From contig PMOL01000008.1 of assembly GCA_003162415.1 (NCBI GenBank), forward strand, positions 62,001 through 126,000: a stretch of 64,000 nt of DNA. The letters are read 5' to 3'. The notes below the pieces were generated by a model. It ran no database searches and was not told the DNA's origin. It saw only the letters and a program-made list of their open reading frames with translations. Position numbers and translations under genes: made by a program. This document shows, piece by piece, positions 33,001-41,244 of this stretch (the first letter of the stretch is position 1; the number at the start of each line of letters is the position of its first letter). The stretch comes from Candidatus Dormiibacterota bacterium. Lineage in GTDB: Bacteria > Chloroflexota > Dormibacteria > Aeolococcales > Aeolococcaceae.

Positions 33001-35235
33001 TTCCACTTTGTCTCCCAGACGTTGACCGGAGACGGGACCTTGAGCGCGCAGGTCACCTCCGCTGGGCCCGTGTCGTACGACGATGAGTGGCAGAAGTCCG
33101 GTGTGATGATGCGTGGATCAAACGATCCGCAGACCCCCTACTACGGCGTCTTCGTGACCCCGCAGCACGGACTGGCTGTGCAGTGGCGCACCGCCGAAGG
33201 GGGTCTCACCAGTCAGGTCCTCGCACCCGGCACTTCTCCGGAATATCCGGTGTACCTGATGATCGGGCGATGGACGGATCCGCACGCCGGCGGCCTCACG
33301 TACTACACCGGCTACTGGTCGACTGATAACCGCACGTTCACCGCCATTCCCGGCTCAACAGTCGCCCTCAGTCTGCCTGCCACCGTCATGGCCGGCATGG
33401 CTGCGGATTCGTACAACGAGAAGACCACCTTCCCGGTGACCTTCAACAATTTCGCCATCTTCAGCAATACCGAGTTGATGCCGCCAGGCGCGTGTCCTTC
33501 GAGCGTGAGCGGGTGTGCCGACATCGGCGGCGCGACGCCGCCCGGGACCCAGACTCTCAGCAGCGGTACCCTCACCATGTCTGTCGGGGGCGGTGACATC
33601 TGGGCAGGAGCGGACCAGATGCACCTCGACTGGCAGAACCTCGCCGGTGATGGTGTGGTCAGCGCGCGAGTGGTGAGCGAGCAGAACACCGGCGGATGGG
33701 CCAAGGCCGGCGTGATGATGCGAGCCAGCACGGACCCCGGTTCCCCGTACTACGGAGTGTTCGTCACGCCGAGCAACGGCATCGCCGTGCAGTATCGGGC
33801 CACCACGGGCGCGGCAACCTCGCAGATCCTGCTTGCCGGCACCGCGCCGGCGTACCTCGAGGTGACGCGCTACACCGATGGCGGGGGCACAACCTGGTAC
33901 ACCGCCTTCACGTCGAGTGATGGCATCACGTGGACTCCCGTGGCCGGGTCGACCGTGGCCCTCTCGATGCCAGGCACACTGCTGGCTGGATGGGGCGGCG
34001 ACGCCAACAGCCAGACCGTGAGCAGCCAGATCGTCTTCGACAACCTGGCCGTCACGAGCGGCGCCTCCGCGCCATCCGGACTGTGCCCATCTGGATGGAA
34101 CTGCAGTGACGTCGGCGGCGCGACACCCGCCGGTGGTCAGAACCTCTCCGGCGGTGCCTGGACCATATCGGGCGGCGGTGGTGACATCTGGGGCGTCAGC
34201 GACCAGTTCCGCCTGATCGATTCACCGGCGACGGGTGACGGGACCATCAGCGCTGAAGTCACGTCCCAGCAGGCGACCAACGCCTGGGCCAAGGCCGGGG
34301 TGATGATGCGCAGCACCGCCGACCCGGCCTCCCCGTACTACGCAGCGCTGGCCACTCCCACCAGCGGAGTCGTGGTCCAGTGGCGGACCACGCAGGGCGG
34401 GGCGACCAACCAGCTCGTGGTACCCGGCACGGCGCCGCTCTACCTCGAGGTGTCCCGATGGACCGACACCAGTGGCGCAACACCGGTGACCTACTACTCC
34501 GCGCTCACGTCGGCGGACGGCGTCACTTGGACGGCGGTTCCGGGATCCGCGGTTGCCATGACCCTGCAGACGAATTACCTCGACGGTCTCGCCGTGACCT
34601 CGCACGACACCAGCCAGCTGAGCACCGTCGGGCTGTCGGCGGTCAAGATCGGCACCACATCGACCGAACCGCCTGGGGTCTGCAGCGCGGCGTACACGTG
34701 CGTCGACATTGGTTCTGCCACGCCTGCCGGTACGCAGGTCCAGACGCCCACCAGCTGGACGATCCAGGGTGGGGGTGGCGACATCGCAGGAACGAGTGAC
34801 CAGTTCCGGTTTATCGCCCAGGCGCTGCCCGGAGACGCGACGGTCAGCGCGCGGCTGGCATCGCTGACCAACACCAACCCGTGGAGCAAAGCCGGGATCA
34901 TGCTGCGCGCGGACACCACTCCCGGGGCCGCGTATTACGCGCTGATGCTCACGCCGGGCAATGGCCTGGTGGTGCAGTACCGCAATGCCGGCGGTGCCGT
35001 CACGAATCAGCTCGTGCAGCTCAGCGGACCGACGGCACCGCTCTACCTCAGCATCACTCGAACCGGCACCACATTCTCGGCGTCGACCTCTTCAGACGGC
35101 GTCACCTGGACCGCCGTCTCCGGCTCGAACATACCGCTGAGCGGCCTGACCGGCTCGCTGCTCGCCGGGATGGCCGTGACCTCGCACGACACCGGTCATC
35201 TCGCCACCGCGACCTTCAGCGCCTTCACCATCTGA
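30091..35235 (+). CDS. Large secreted protein: PQQ-like beta-propeller plus six Cys-paired modules
   Basis: A 1714-residue exported protein. The signal segment RRSIVVLVAVSSFVAVFAAN is near residue 20. A propeller of about 430 residues follows (DWPTYLHDAARTSASGDTTL, then blades such as VYVGGGNDSNGEEQWYAL), typical of PQQ-like repeats but without obvious cofactor ligands. From 31618 to the end there are six tandem modules of 185-210 residues, each opening with C-P-x-G-x-x-C-x-D-x-G and containing GDG-S-A, W-KAGVMMR, SPYYG, VQWR and GVTWT elements. The modules resemble beta-sandwich DUF1349/LamG-like units that often bind glycans. GTG 30091 has AAGGGGGA upstream; the frame is open further, to 29980. 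There is no C-terminal anchor. Confidence 0.85.
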   Translation: MFGGIRSARKAHGFRRSIVVLVAVSSFVAVFAANGSTAVFAASDGSTAIRMGHSPVRANAAATTQDWPTYLHDAARTSASGDTTLTPANVQFLQEKFAAVTGGVIAAEPAIVNGVAYVGSWDGYEYAINANTGAVMWKTFLGTITDPPCAPPNAGITSSATIYNGVVYVGGGNDSNGEEQWYALSAANGAILWNVPTGLGPVAGSYYNWSSPLIITDPADGLPYAYIGTASVCDAPLAPGQLLKVSLTTHQVVGITPMVPSGQVGGGIWTSPTYDATTNKVFVSTGTLNLYSQTLSQAVVAINATTMAVVDHWQLPFEAAVSDSDWGTTPTLTSDANGDQLVSLANKNGILYALNRNNMAAGPIWQSQIAYGGDCPTCGDGSISSGTFANGILYYAGGSNSDANGVGHGGSITAFNPANGAVIWKHETNSPVLGSIIYDNGLIFDGQGSIIEALSAATGASLWTYNLGAGTYGAPSVANGMLYLGAVNGDFFGFGLPSTLPGAPPPDANCPTGFTCQDIGKPGIPGSELVNSDGSVTVIASGNGRTQGDQMRIITEPASGDFQISVQDMSETAGNLTGFQQPQLGIVIRQSAALGAPFYTALQDPTYPGEHETVANVIMYYRTSWGGPVVELTQNYPLAFPRYLMVQRRGDTFQTLFSSNGTNYTLISASVHTIVMPTMLLAGMGVASGTPSATTTAVYQKLAIGPLTQTYVEQNEPHACPTGWTCTDVGAGSPIGDETLANGVWTISGGGEGINLAADGLGNNRIADQFHFVYKPMSGDGVITGRLTSIANGSATAQTTLMVRADTSIGSPFYGVVMTPNHVAIIEWRTNNLIQQRVTIPVGTVTLPTWFQINRFTDTTQAPAVTYYSLLSSPDGTNWTEVNGSTVALNLGAHPLAGMGGSQADPRTLNKSTWDNVGLSIVSSKPPGVCPQGFTCQDVGNGYQSGSQEFGNGTWTFAAGGPDMWDVYDFFHFVSQTLTGDGTLSAQVTSAGPVSYDDEWQKSGVMMRGSNDPQTPYYGVFVTPQHGLAVQWRTAEGGLTSQVLAPGTSPEYPVYLMIGRWTDPHAGGLTYYTGYWSTDNRTFTAIPGSTVALSLPATVMAGMAADSYNEKTTFPVTFNNFAIFSNTELMPPGACPSSVSGCADIGGATPPGTQTLSSGTLTMSVGGGDIWAGADQMHLDWQNLAGDGVVSARVVSEQNTGGWAKAGVMMRASTDPGSPYYGVFVTPSNGIAVQYRATTGAATSQILLAGTAPAYLEVTRYTDGGGTTWYTAFTSSDGITWTPVAGSTVALSMPGTLLAGWGGDANSQTVSSQIVFDNLAVTSGASAPSGLCPSGWNCSDVGGATPAGGQNLSGGAWTISGGGGDIWGVSDQFRLIDSPATGDGTISAEVTSQQATNAWAKAGVMMRSTADPASPYYAALATPTSGVVVQWRTTQGGATNQLVVPGTAPLYLEVSRWTDTSGATPVTYYSALTSADGVTWTAVPGSAVAMTLQTNYLDGLAVTSHDTSQLSTVGLSAVKIGTTSTEPPGVCSAAYTCVDIGSATPAGTQVQTPTSWTIQGGGGDIAGTSDQFRFIAQALPGDATVSARLASLTNTNPWSKAGIMLRADTTPGAAYYALMLTPGNGLVVQYRNAGGAVTNQLVQLSGPTAPLYLSITRTGTTFSASTSSDGVTWTAVSGSNIPLSGLTGSLLAGMAVTSHDTGHLATATFSAFTI
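31618..35235 (+). repeat. Six tandem protein-coding modules of about 600 bp
   Basis: Modules begin at Cys codons 31618, 32248, 32878, 33493, 34084 and 34681. Lengths are about 630, 630, 615, 591, 597 and 555 bp. Modules 4 and 5 are the most alike (ADIGGATPPG and SDVGGATPAG openings, GGGDIW cores); modules 1 and 2 diverge most. The pattern suggests stepwise internal duplication with older copies at the N-terminal end. Confidence 0.8.
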
Positions 35236-35251
35236 GACCGGCACCGTCTCA

Positions 35252-36403
35252 CTACGGCCGGCATGCTCGCACTGCTGCGAGCGTCGCCGGCGTCTCCGGT
35301 CCGACGTCATAGCTGCTCGGCGCCACCTGATATCCGAGATTCCAGAAGTTGGCTCCGCTCGAACCCTCGGCGAAGACGGTCAGGCAGGTGCTGCGTAACT
35401 CCGCTGCGCGCTGGGCATCGCCGTCCCATTGCTGCCACCCAAACTCCTCGTCGATCCACGGTTTGCCGATCGAGGTGCAGTAGCCGGCGACGCTTCCGGC
35501 AAACGAGAGCATGCCGCCATACGTCTTGATGTCGCAGAGGTCCACTGTCGGCAGCGCGAAGATCGCCTTCCAGTCGATACCGGACATGGGCTCGTTGAGG
35601 TAGCCGAGCCCACCGGGATTGACCGGGACCGTCGCGCCGAGCTGCTTCCACAGCCCGGTGGTGCGTGCGTAGAACGTGGTCAGATCTTGCGTCGTATAGC
35701 TGATCGTGCAGCTCTGTCCGGTTGCCGGCGCGGCAAAGGCGTGACTGCCTACCGGGAGTGGCTCGCCGCTGATGCCGAGCGTGGCGATGGTCGCGTCGTG
35801 CGCATAGATCATGCCTGTCTCGGTGTTCCGCCGGGTGGCGACAAAGGTTACGAACGCTGTCCAGTCGTACGTGTACGGGTTGATGCAGCTGTTCCAGAGG
35901 ATATTGCGGTAGTCGCTGAGGTCGAGATCCACGTGCAGACCAGCGGCTCCCGCGTCGGCGATCATCGCGTCGACCCGTTCCCATGCGGTTTCGGCATACG
36001 GCGTTGATGCCGGAACGCCGTCGTCAGAGAAGAAGTTGACGATCCGGATCGTGTTCAGCCCCGCCTCCTCGGCGAGCGCCACGGTGCCCGCCGGGTTCTC
36101 GTACCCTGACTGTTCCGGCCGCAGCCCCGGGTTGTACACGCTCGCCCCGTTCATGTACCACGGCGCGCCGTTGACGCAGAGATGGGTGGCGCAGACGGTC
36201 ACCTGTACGATTGGCGGCTCGGCCCGAGGTGTTGGAGTTGCAGCGCTCGGTGAGACGCTGAGCTTCCTGCCGCCGTGCGCTTGCGGCTGGGCCGCGCGTG
36301 GCAGCAAGAGCACCAGGCTCAGTGAGGCAATCAGCGCAGCGACACCGGCGACTACGATCAGCCGACCCCTACCCGTGCGCACCTCGCTCTCCAGATGGCT
36401 CAC
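35252..36403 (-). CDS. Secreted glycoside-hydrolase-like TIM-barrel protein (GH5/mannanase-like)
   Basis: A 383-residue exported protein with an N-terminal anchor or signal (GRLIVVAGVAALIASLSLVLLL), a Pro/Thr-rich linker and a barrel domain beginning CATHLCVNGAPWYMNGASVY. The barrel markers GLNTIRIVNFF, the acid/base candidate Glu in TLGISGEPLP, GLGYLNEP and the nucleophile candidate Glu in KPWIDEEFGWQQW fit a GH5-type retaining glycosidase. GTG 36403 is chosen as the last start before the signal. It converges with the large modular protein and is divergent from a paralog. The substrate may be mannan-like or glucan; this is inference from the fold. Confidence 0.75.
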   Translation of the reverse strand: MSHLESEVRTGRGRLIVVAGVAALIASLSLVLLLPRAAQPQAHGGRKLSVSPSAATPTPRAEPPIVQVTVCATHLCVNGAPWYMNGASVYNPGLRPEQSGYENPAGTVALAEEAGLNTIRIVNFFSDDGVPASTPYAETAWERVDAMIADAGAAGLHVDLDLSDYRNILWNSCINPYTYDWTAFVTFVATRRNTETGMIYAHDATIATLGISGEPLPVGSHAFAAPATGQSCTISYTTQDLTTFYARTTGLWKQLGATVPVNPGGLGYLNEPMSGIDWKAIFALPTVDLCDIKTYGGMLSFAGSVAGYCTSIGKPWIDEEFGWQQWDGDAQRAAELRSTCLTVFAEGSSGANFWNLGYQVAPSSYDVGPETPATLAAVRACRP

Positions 36404-36743
36404 ATTGTCAACCTGATCTCGACGGTCACCCGGCCTCCTCCAGCGCAGCCTCAGCGGTCCCGAGAGCCGCCACGCCGTTGTATAGGATGTGCCGGGTCCG
36501 CCCGGTGACGGCAAACGGACGCGTGCCGAATCCGAGCATCCGACGACGGAATTGCAGCGTGCCGTCACGACGCCGTTACAAGCAGATACCCGACGCAGGG
36601 CCGCCGGCTGCTGCCGCGCCTATGCTGCATGGCCGCGACACGAGCAAAGTTCCCGTGAGGAGGCGGCTCAAAGCCACAAGCCACAGGTCTCACCGCGAAA
36701 CAGCCGGTTACCAGGATCGTGGGTGCCGGCATACGGAGCTCAG
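36404..36743. promoter_or_regulatory. Divergent intergenic region between the two GH-like paralogs
   Basis: 340 bp separate the starts of the paralogs. A TATAGGAT sequence (36481-36488) on the plus strand is a possible -10 region. No gene is supported; the in-frame extension of the downstream ORF across it is low-complexity. Confidence 0.35.
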
Positions 36744-37961
36744 ATGATCAGAACTCTCTCAGCTGTGACCGTTTTCCTCGTGGCAACCGCTGCGTGGGGC
36801 GCCACCTCTGCGACCCGCCTGACCGCGGCGCCCCGCGGGAGCGCCGGCGTTCAAGCGACCACGGCCCCGGACATCCGCCTGAAGGCGCTCGGGACCGAGC
36901 GTCCCTCGTCGAAGAGCCCTCGCCAACCCAGGCACACATCGGCGTCGAGCTTGACGCCAAAAGCGACCGCACCGCCTGAGCCCATCCCCGTACCCACACC
37001 CGTCTCGAAGCGGGGGCCGTCGCCCTTCGTCACGGTCTGCGGCACCGGCCTGTGCGTCGATGACGCGCCATTCAGGGAGCGCGGGGCCACCGCATACGGG
37101 CAGTACAACGACCCGGTCAGCGAGGTCGGCCTCGCCCGGCGGGCGGATCTCAATACGCTCGAGCTCGTCGAGTTCGATACCCGGTACCACACGCTGTCGG
37201 ACACGGAATCGAGCGCCACCTGGGACCGGGTCGACGCTTTCATTGCGGCGGCCCGTGCCGGAGGGCTCCACGTCGTCCTCAACCTGAGCGAGTATGGCCA
37301 GTCGCTGCAGGCCGCGGGAAAGGCGCCGGTCACAACCGATTGGGGGCCGTACCTCAACTTCATCGCCACCCGTGTGAATACCGTGACCGGTGTCAAGTAC
37401 GCCAACGATCCGACAATTGCTATGGTCGAGCTGTGGGGTGAGATCCCTGCGCCCAACTATCCGAAGCCGGTCGGCACCGCGTTGCAGATCACCGACTTCT
37501 ACGCGCGATCGCTTGCCGAATGGAAGGCGGATGCCCCTCATATTCTCGCCAGCAGCGGAGGTCTGTCCTACATCAACGATGCCCACAGTGGGATCGACTG
37601 GAAGTCGATCATGGCCAATCCCGACAACGCGTCGTGTGATGTCGAGGTCAATTCCACGGGCGATCTGAGCGTCAGCGTCCCGAGCGTCGCCGCGTACTGC
37701 AAGTCGCTCGGAAAGCCATGGTTTCTCGCCGCCTGGAGCTCGTGCTACGGCGCGCCACGAGGTGCCTGGGATCTCGATTACTGGTCCTCGGACTCAGCGA
37801 TGTCCGCGCATGCCAGGGCGATGGTGAGCGTCGCCAGTGGCGCATCTACAGCGATAGCGCCGCTGGGTGACGACTTCTGGAACATCGGCGGCGGCACGGC
37901 GGTGATCGGAACATGTGACATCGGTCCGCAGTTTCCGCTCACCTTCGCGGCGATCACCTGA
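36744..37961 (+). CDS. Secreted GH-like paralog with a missing nucleophile (putative pseudoenzyme)
   Basis: A 405-residue exported protein. The signal peptide is VTVFLVATAAWGATSATRL-like, then a long Pro/Ser linker and a barrel domain starting CGTGLCVDDAPFRERGATAY, parallel to the paralog at 35252. The acid/base candidate Glu survives in MVELWGEIPAPN, and GLSYINDAHSGIDWKSI aligns with GLGYLNEPMSGIDWKAI. Where the paralog has WIDEEFGWQQW, this protein reads WFLAAWSSCYG, so the nucleophile Glu is absent. It may bind glycan rather than cleave it, or use another residue. ATG 36744 has GGAG 6 nt upstream. Confidence 0.72.
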   Translation: MIRTLSAVTVFLVATAAWGATSATRLTAAPRGSAGVQATTAPDIRLKALGTERPSSKSPRQPRHTSASSLTPKATAPPEPIPVPTPVSKRGPSPFVTVCGTGLCVDDAPFRERGATAYGQYNDPVSEVGLARRADLNTLELVEFDTRYHTLSDTESSATWDRVDAFIAAARAGGLHVVLNLSEYGQSLQAAGKAPVTTDWGPYLNFIATRVNTVTGVKYANDPTIAMVELWGEIPAPNYPKPVGTALQITDFYARSLAEWKADAPHILASSGGLSYINDAHSGIDWKSIMANPDNASCDVEVNSTGDLSVSVPSVAAYCKSLGKPWFLAAWSSCYGAPRGAWDLDYWSSDSAMSAHARAMVSVASGASTAIAPLGDDFWNIGGGTAVIGTCDIGPQFPLTFAAIT

Positions 37962-37984
37962 CGCGGGACTGAGCGCCGGCGGGT

Positions 37985-39718
37985 TCAGCTGGTCGGGGTC
38001 GTGCGGTAGAGGCGCCAGTTGGTCCCGCTATCGCTGACATCGTTGAACTGCTTGACCAGCGTTCCGATTCCGCCGCCGTTGACGTACGCACCGGGGTAGG
38101 CGCGGTTGATGGCGTCCAGCTTGCCCAGCGCCTGCTCCGACGGCACCAGGAAGTAGCGAACGCCGTTCGCGTCCGGGTCCGCGAGAACCTGCTGAAAGTC
38201 GCGGTCCGAGGTGATCACGAACTGCTCGGTATTCGACGACGACATCACGATGACGAACCCTAGGAAGTCGTCGACGAGGACGGTGCCCCGGGCAAGATGG
38301 AGCGAGTCGACATACTGGCTGACGGTGTGATCGGTGACGAATCGCAGCGATGCCCACCGCTCTGCCAGAGTGAGCTGCCCCCGATTCTCGAGCGCCTGGA
38401 GTGCCGTCGCGTAGCCGACGTTGATCGTGGGATCCATGACCGCCCGGTAGCCGGCCGGTATGGAAAGCGACATGAGGACAACCCCGGCCGCCACGGCCAG
38501 CGCCCTGCCGCTGACCCACGACCACTTCATCGCCCGCTGCCGCCACCCGGCCACGACCGCGGTGGCTGGGGTGGGAGCCGGCGTGGTACGGCGAGCCAGC
38601 GTGACGCCGACCATGAGAATCACCAGCGGGATGACCACGATGAAATACCGGAGCAACTGCAGCACGCTGCCGGTGACCTGCGCCCAGAACATGAACGCCA
38701 GCACGGCCCCGAGGACGGCGGGTGCGGCCAGGGCGATCCAGTCGCGCCGCCACACAACGACAACGACACACGCCGACACCACGACGGGCAGGAACGGCTC
38801 GAGGGCGAGCATCCAGTGCATCGCCTGGTTGACCGCGCCAAGTTCCTGTCCGAGTGTCAGCGAGGTCGACAGGCCGCGTGACTGCAGCTGCGCCGTGTTG
38901 CCATACGCAGAAGACAGCTGCTGGAACGCCGTGCCGGTGATCAGCCAGCTGGTGAATGCCCACAGCACGAACGCGGTGGCAAACGGAGCAACAACGATGA
39001 CGCAGTCGAGGAGCGTTGCGCGCACGCGCTGAGCGGTAGGTCTCCGGGTGCCGACGTACGTCGCGAAGCCCACGATGACGACGACCGCAGCGGCCGCCGC
39101 CATGGCCTCATATCGCGTGAGATAGAGCGCCGCGAGGTAGAAAGCCGTGCTCGCGAGCGCCGACATCTCGTGCGTCCGCAGCCAGCGCTGCAGGTGCCGT
39201 GCGACCAGCAGCAGGAAGAAGATGAACATCGCCTCGCTCATCGAGTTGATGGCGTAGAGAACGATCATCGGGTGGAACGCGAACGTCGCTGTCAGCACCC
39301 AGCGCAGCCACCGGCGGACGCCAACCTCCTCCAGGAATCGGAAGATCTGATACGCGGCGCCGGCCATGAACAGCGCGGAGATGATGTTTCCGGCGAACGC
39401 CTCCTGAACCAGCGCGGGCCACAAAGACTTCAACGCCACCAGGGGCACAAGGACGAGCTCCGGGAGTGGACTCCATACGAAGCCGACCGCCGCGAGGTGA
39501 GGGTCACGGCTGAACAGGATGCGATTGGCGATCGCCACGCGCGAGACCCCATCCTGGCCAAGCCCCTCGCTGTGCGCGATCAGCGTGACATAGAGCGCGA
39601 CGGCGAGATACACGACCAGGGTCGACCAGAACCACACGACGGCATCCGATGGCCGGTGCAGGCGCACAAGCCGGCGCGGCACCGCGACAAAGCGAGGGCT
39701 CGATGCAACCGCTTGCAC
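37985..39718 (-). CDS. Membrane glycosyltransferase, GT39/ArnT-like (GT-C fold)
   Basis: A 577-residue protein with about eleven helices. It has the GT-C layout: a first helix, then an acidic extracytoplasmic loop (EGLGQDGVSR with the likely catalytic Asp), LFSRDPHLAAVGFVWSPLPE, helices, and a C-terminal soluble domain of about 150 residues. Such enzymes transfer sugars from polyprenyl-phosphate donors to lipids or proteins outside the cell. GTG 39718 starts 2 nt after the stop of the GT2 gene, with GGAGG upstream, so it is the last gene of the exosortase operon. The acceptor is unknown. Confidence 0.8.
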   Translation of the reverse strand: MQAVASSPRFVAVPRRLVRLHRPSDAVVWFWSTLVVYLAVALYVTLIAHSEGLGQDGVSRVAIANRILFSRDPHLAAVGFVWSPLPELVLVPLVALKSLWPALVQEAFAGNIISALFMAGAAYQIFRFLEEVGVRRWLRWVLTATFAFHPMIVLYAINSMSEAMFIFFLLLVARHLQRWLRTHEMSALASTAFYLAALYLTRYEAMAAAAAVVVIVGFATYVGTRRPTAQRVRATLLDCVIVVAPFATAFVLWAFTSWLITGTAFQQLSSAYGNTAQLQSRGLSTSLTLGQELGAVNQAMHWMLALEPFLPVVVSACVVVVVWRRDWIALAAPAVLGAVLAFMFWAQVTGSVLQLLRYFIVVIPLVILMVGVTLARRTTPAPTPATAVVAGWRQRAMKWSWVSGRALAVAAGVVLMSLSIPAGYRAVMDPTINVGYATALQALENRGQLTLAERWASLRFVTDHTVSQYVDSLHLARGTVLVDDFLGFVIVMSSSNTEQFVITSDRDFQQVLADPDANGVRYFLVPSEQALGKLDAINRAYPGAYVNGGGIGTLVKQFNDVSDSGTNWRLYRTTPTS

Positions 39719-39720
39719 TG

Positions 39721-41244
39721 TCAGGCCTCCGCCTCGGCTGCCTGGGATCGATCGAGGCCATGCGCGGTCTTCTCCCAAAAGAAGGGCGAGATCAGAAGCT
39801 GCAGGAACGCGCGGAGCGCTCCGACCGATATCAGGAGCCAGTACACGGGGGCGAGCAGCGCCGCCCTGATCAGCCCGGGCCGGCCGGCCGCCCGGATGAC
39901 GATCAGGTCAACGTAGCAGGCGAGGAAGTTCCCCGCGATCATGGAGGCCAGCCCCGGGAAGTACACCCAGGTCGGGAAGATGCTCTGGATGAACGGCGGA
40001 TGGGCAAAGAACCATGTGAGTGTGAGCACCCAGAACAGCGGGTTGAGCAGCGCGGTCAACGTCGTCGCACCGACCAGCATGTTGAAGCCGCAGAAGCCCC
40101 GCCCGCCAAGCTCGTGCCAGAGTCGTCTCGGGTGGCGCATGTGGACGAGCCAGGTTTGCGCGTAGCCCTTGTACCAGCGAGACCGCTGCTTGATCCAGTT
40201 GATGGCGTCGCTGTTGGCTTCCTCGTACGTCGTGGAATTGAGGAACTCGGTGCGGTACCCCATGCGGTACAGACGCACGCCGAGGTCGCAGTCCTCGGTC
40301 ACATTGAACGGATCCCAGCCCCCGATCTCCTCCAGCACCGCGCGCCGCATGTGCATCGAGGTGCCGCCGAGCGGAACCGGGGTGTCGCCGCCGGCAATCG
40401 CCGGCAGGGCAAATCCGAACCAGGAGAGGTATTCGATCGCGAACCACGAGGTGAGCAGGTTCTGATGTGGGTTGTGGTATTCCAACTTTGCCTGCAGGCA
40501 GGCGACGCGTGGGGCCGCCCGTGAGAATGCCACGACGGCGCGCCGGAGTTGGAGCGGCTCGGGGCGGTCCTCGGCGTCGTAGATGGTGACCAGCTCGCCG
40601 CGCGCGCGAAGCAGGCCGAAGTTCAGCGCTTTGGGCTTGGTGCGCGGATGACTGGGTGGCACGAGCACGACGTCGACGTTGGGCGCCGGGAGCGCCGCGC
40701 GCACCGCGGCGCGAGTGGCCTCATCGTCAGCCTCGAGAAGCAGCTTGATATCGAGCAGATGCGCGGGGTAGTCGAGCGCGGCCAGTGAGCGCAGCGTCGT
40801 CGCGATCACCTCAGGCTCGTGGTAGGCAGCGATCATCACCGTGTAGACGGGCAGTTCGTTATCGGGAATTGCGCATGCCTCCTCGTCGGTGACCTCGACA
40901 ATGTGCGGCGCATGGATGAGCCGGCGAAAGACGGCGACATCGCTGACGAATACGAGCACATAGATCGCGGCGACGCACCCGGAAAGAAGGACGCCGGTGG
41001 GCACCGGGGCGACGACGAATCCCAGCACGCAGGCGAGAGCGAGGCCGAGGAGCACCAGCCCCTGCGCCTGGGTGAGCACCCTGCTCGCGGACAGATCGGG
41101 ATGGCGAACGCGGAGGCCGTCAACCGCCTCCGCGAGCGCGGCAGCCTGCTCGACTTCACTCCGCTGCGCGGTTTCGACACCTGGCTGAGCTGCGGTCGCG
41201 TACCGGGCACCAGACTGACGCGGCTTGCGTGCTGCGTTTTTCAT
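39721..41244 (-). CDS. Processive-type family 2 glycosyltransferase (cellulose-synthase-like)
   Basis: A 507-residue membrane GT2 with two N-terminal helices, a catalytic domain and a C-terminal membrane cluster. The motifs are ADDE near 172, DAEDRP near 223 (the D-x-D nucleotide-sugar site), TEDCDLG near 316 (catalytic Asp) and QRSRWYKG at 353-360 (Q-x-x-R-W, typical of processive synthases). It uses a UDP- or GDP-sugar to build a polymer or lipid-linked glycan. ATG 41244 overlaps the exosortase stop by one base (TGATG), and the GT39-like gene follows after 2 nt. Confidence 0.92.
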   Translation of the reverse strand: MKNAARKPRQSGARYATAAQPGVETAQRSEVEQAAALAEAVDGLRVRHPDLSASRVLTQAQGLVLLGLALACVLGFVVAPVPTGVLLSGCVAAIYVLVFVSDVAVFRRLIHAPHIVEVTDEEACAIPDNELPVYTVMIAAYHEPEVIATTLRSLAALDYPAHLLDIKLLLEADDEATRAAVRAALPAPNVDVVLVPPSHPRTKPKALNFGLLRARGELVTIYDAEDRPEPLQLRRAVVAFSRAAPRVACLQAKLEYHNPHQNLLTSWFAIEYLSWFGFALPAIAGGDTPVPLGGTSMHMRRAVLEEIGGWDPFNVTEDCDLGVRLYRMGYRTEFLNSTTYEEANSDAINWIKQRSRWYKGYAQTWLVHMRHPRRLWHELGGRGFCGFNMLVGATTLTALLNPLFWVLTLTWFFAHPPFIQSIFPTWVYFPGLASMIAGNFLACYVDLIVIRAAGRPGLIRAALLAPVYWLLISVGALRAFLQLLISPFFWEKTAHGLDRSQAAEAEA

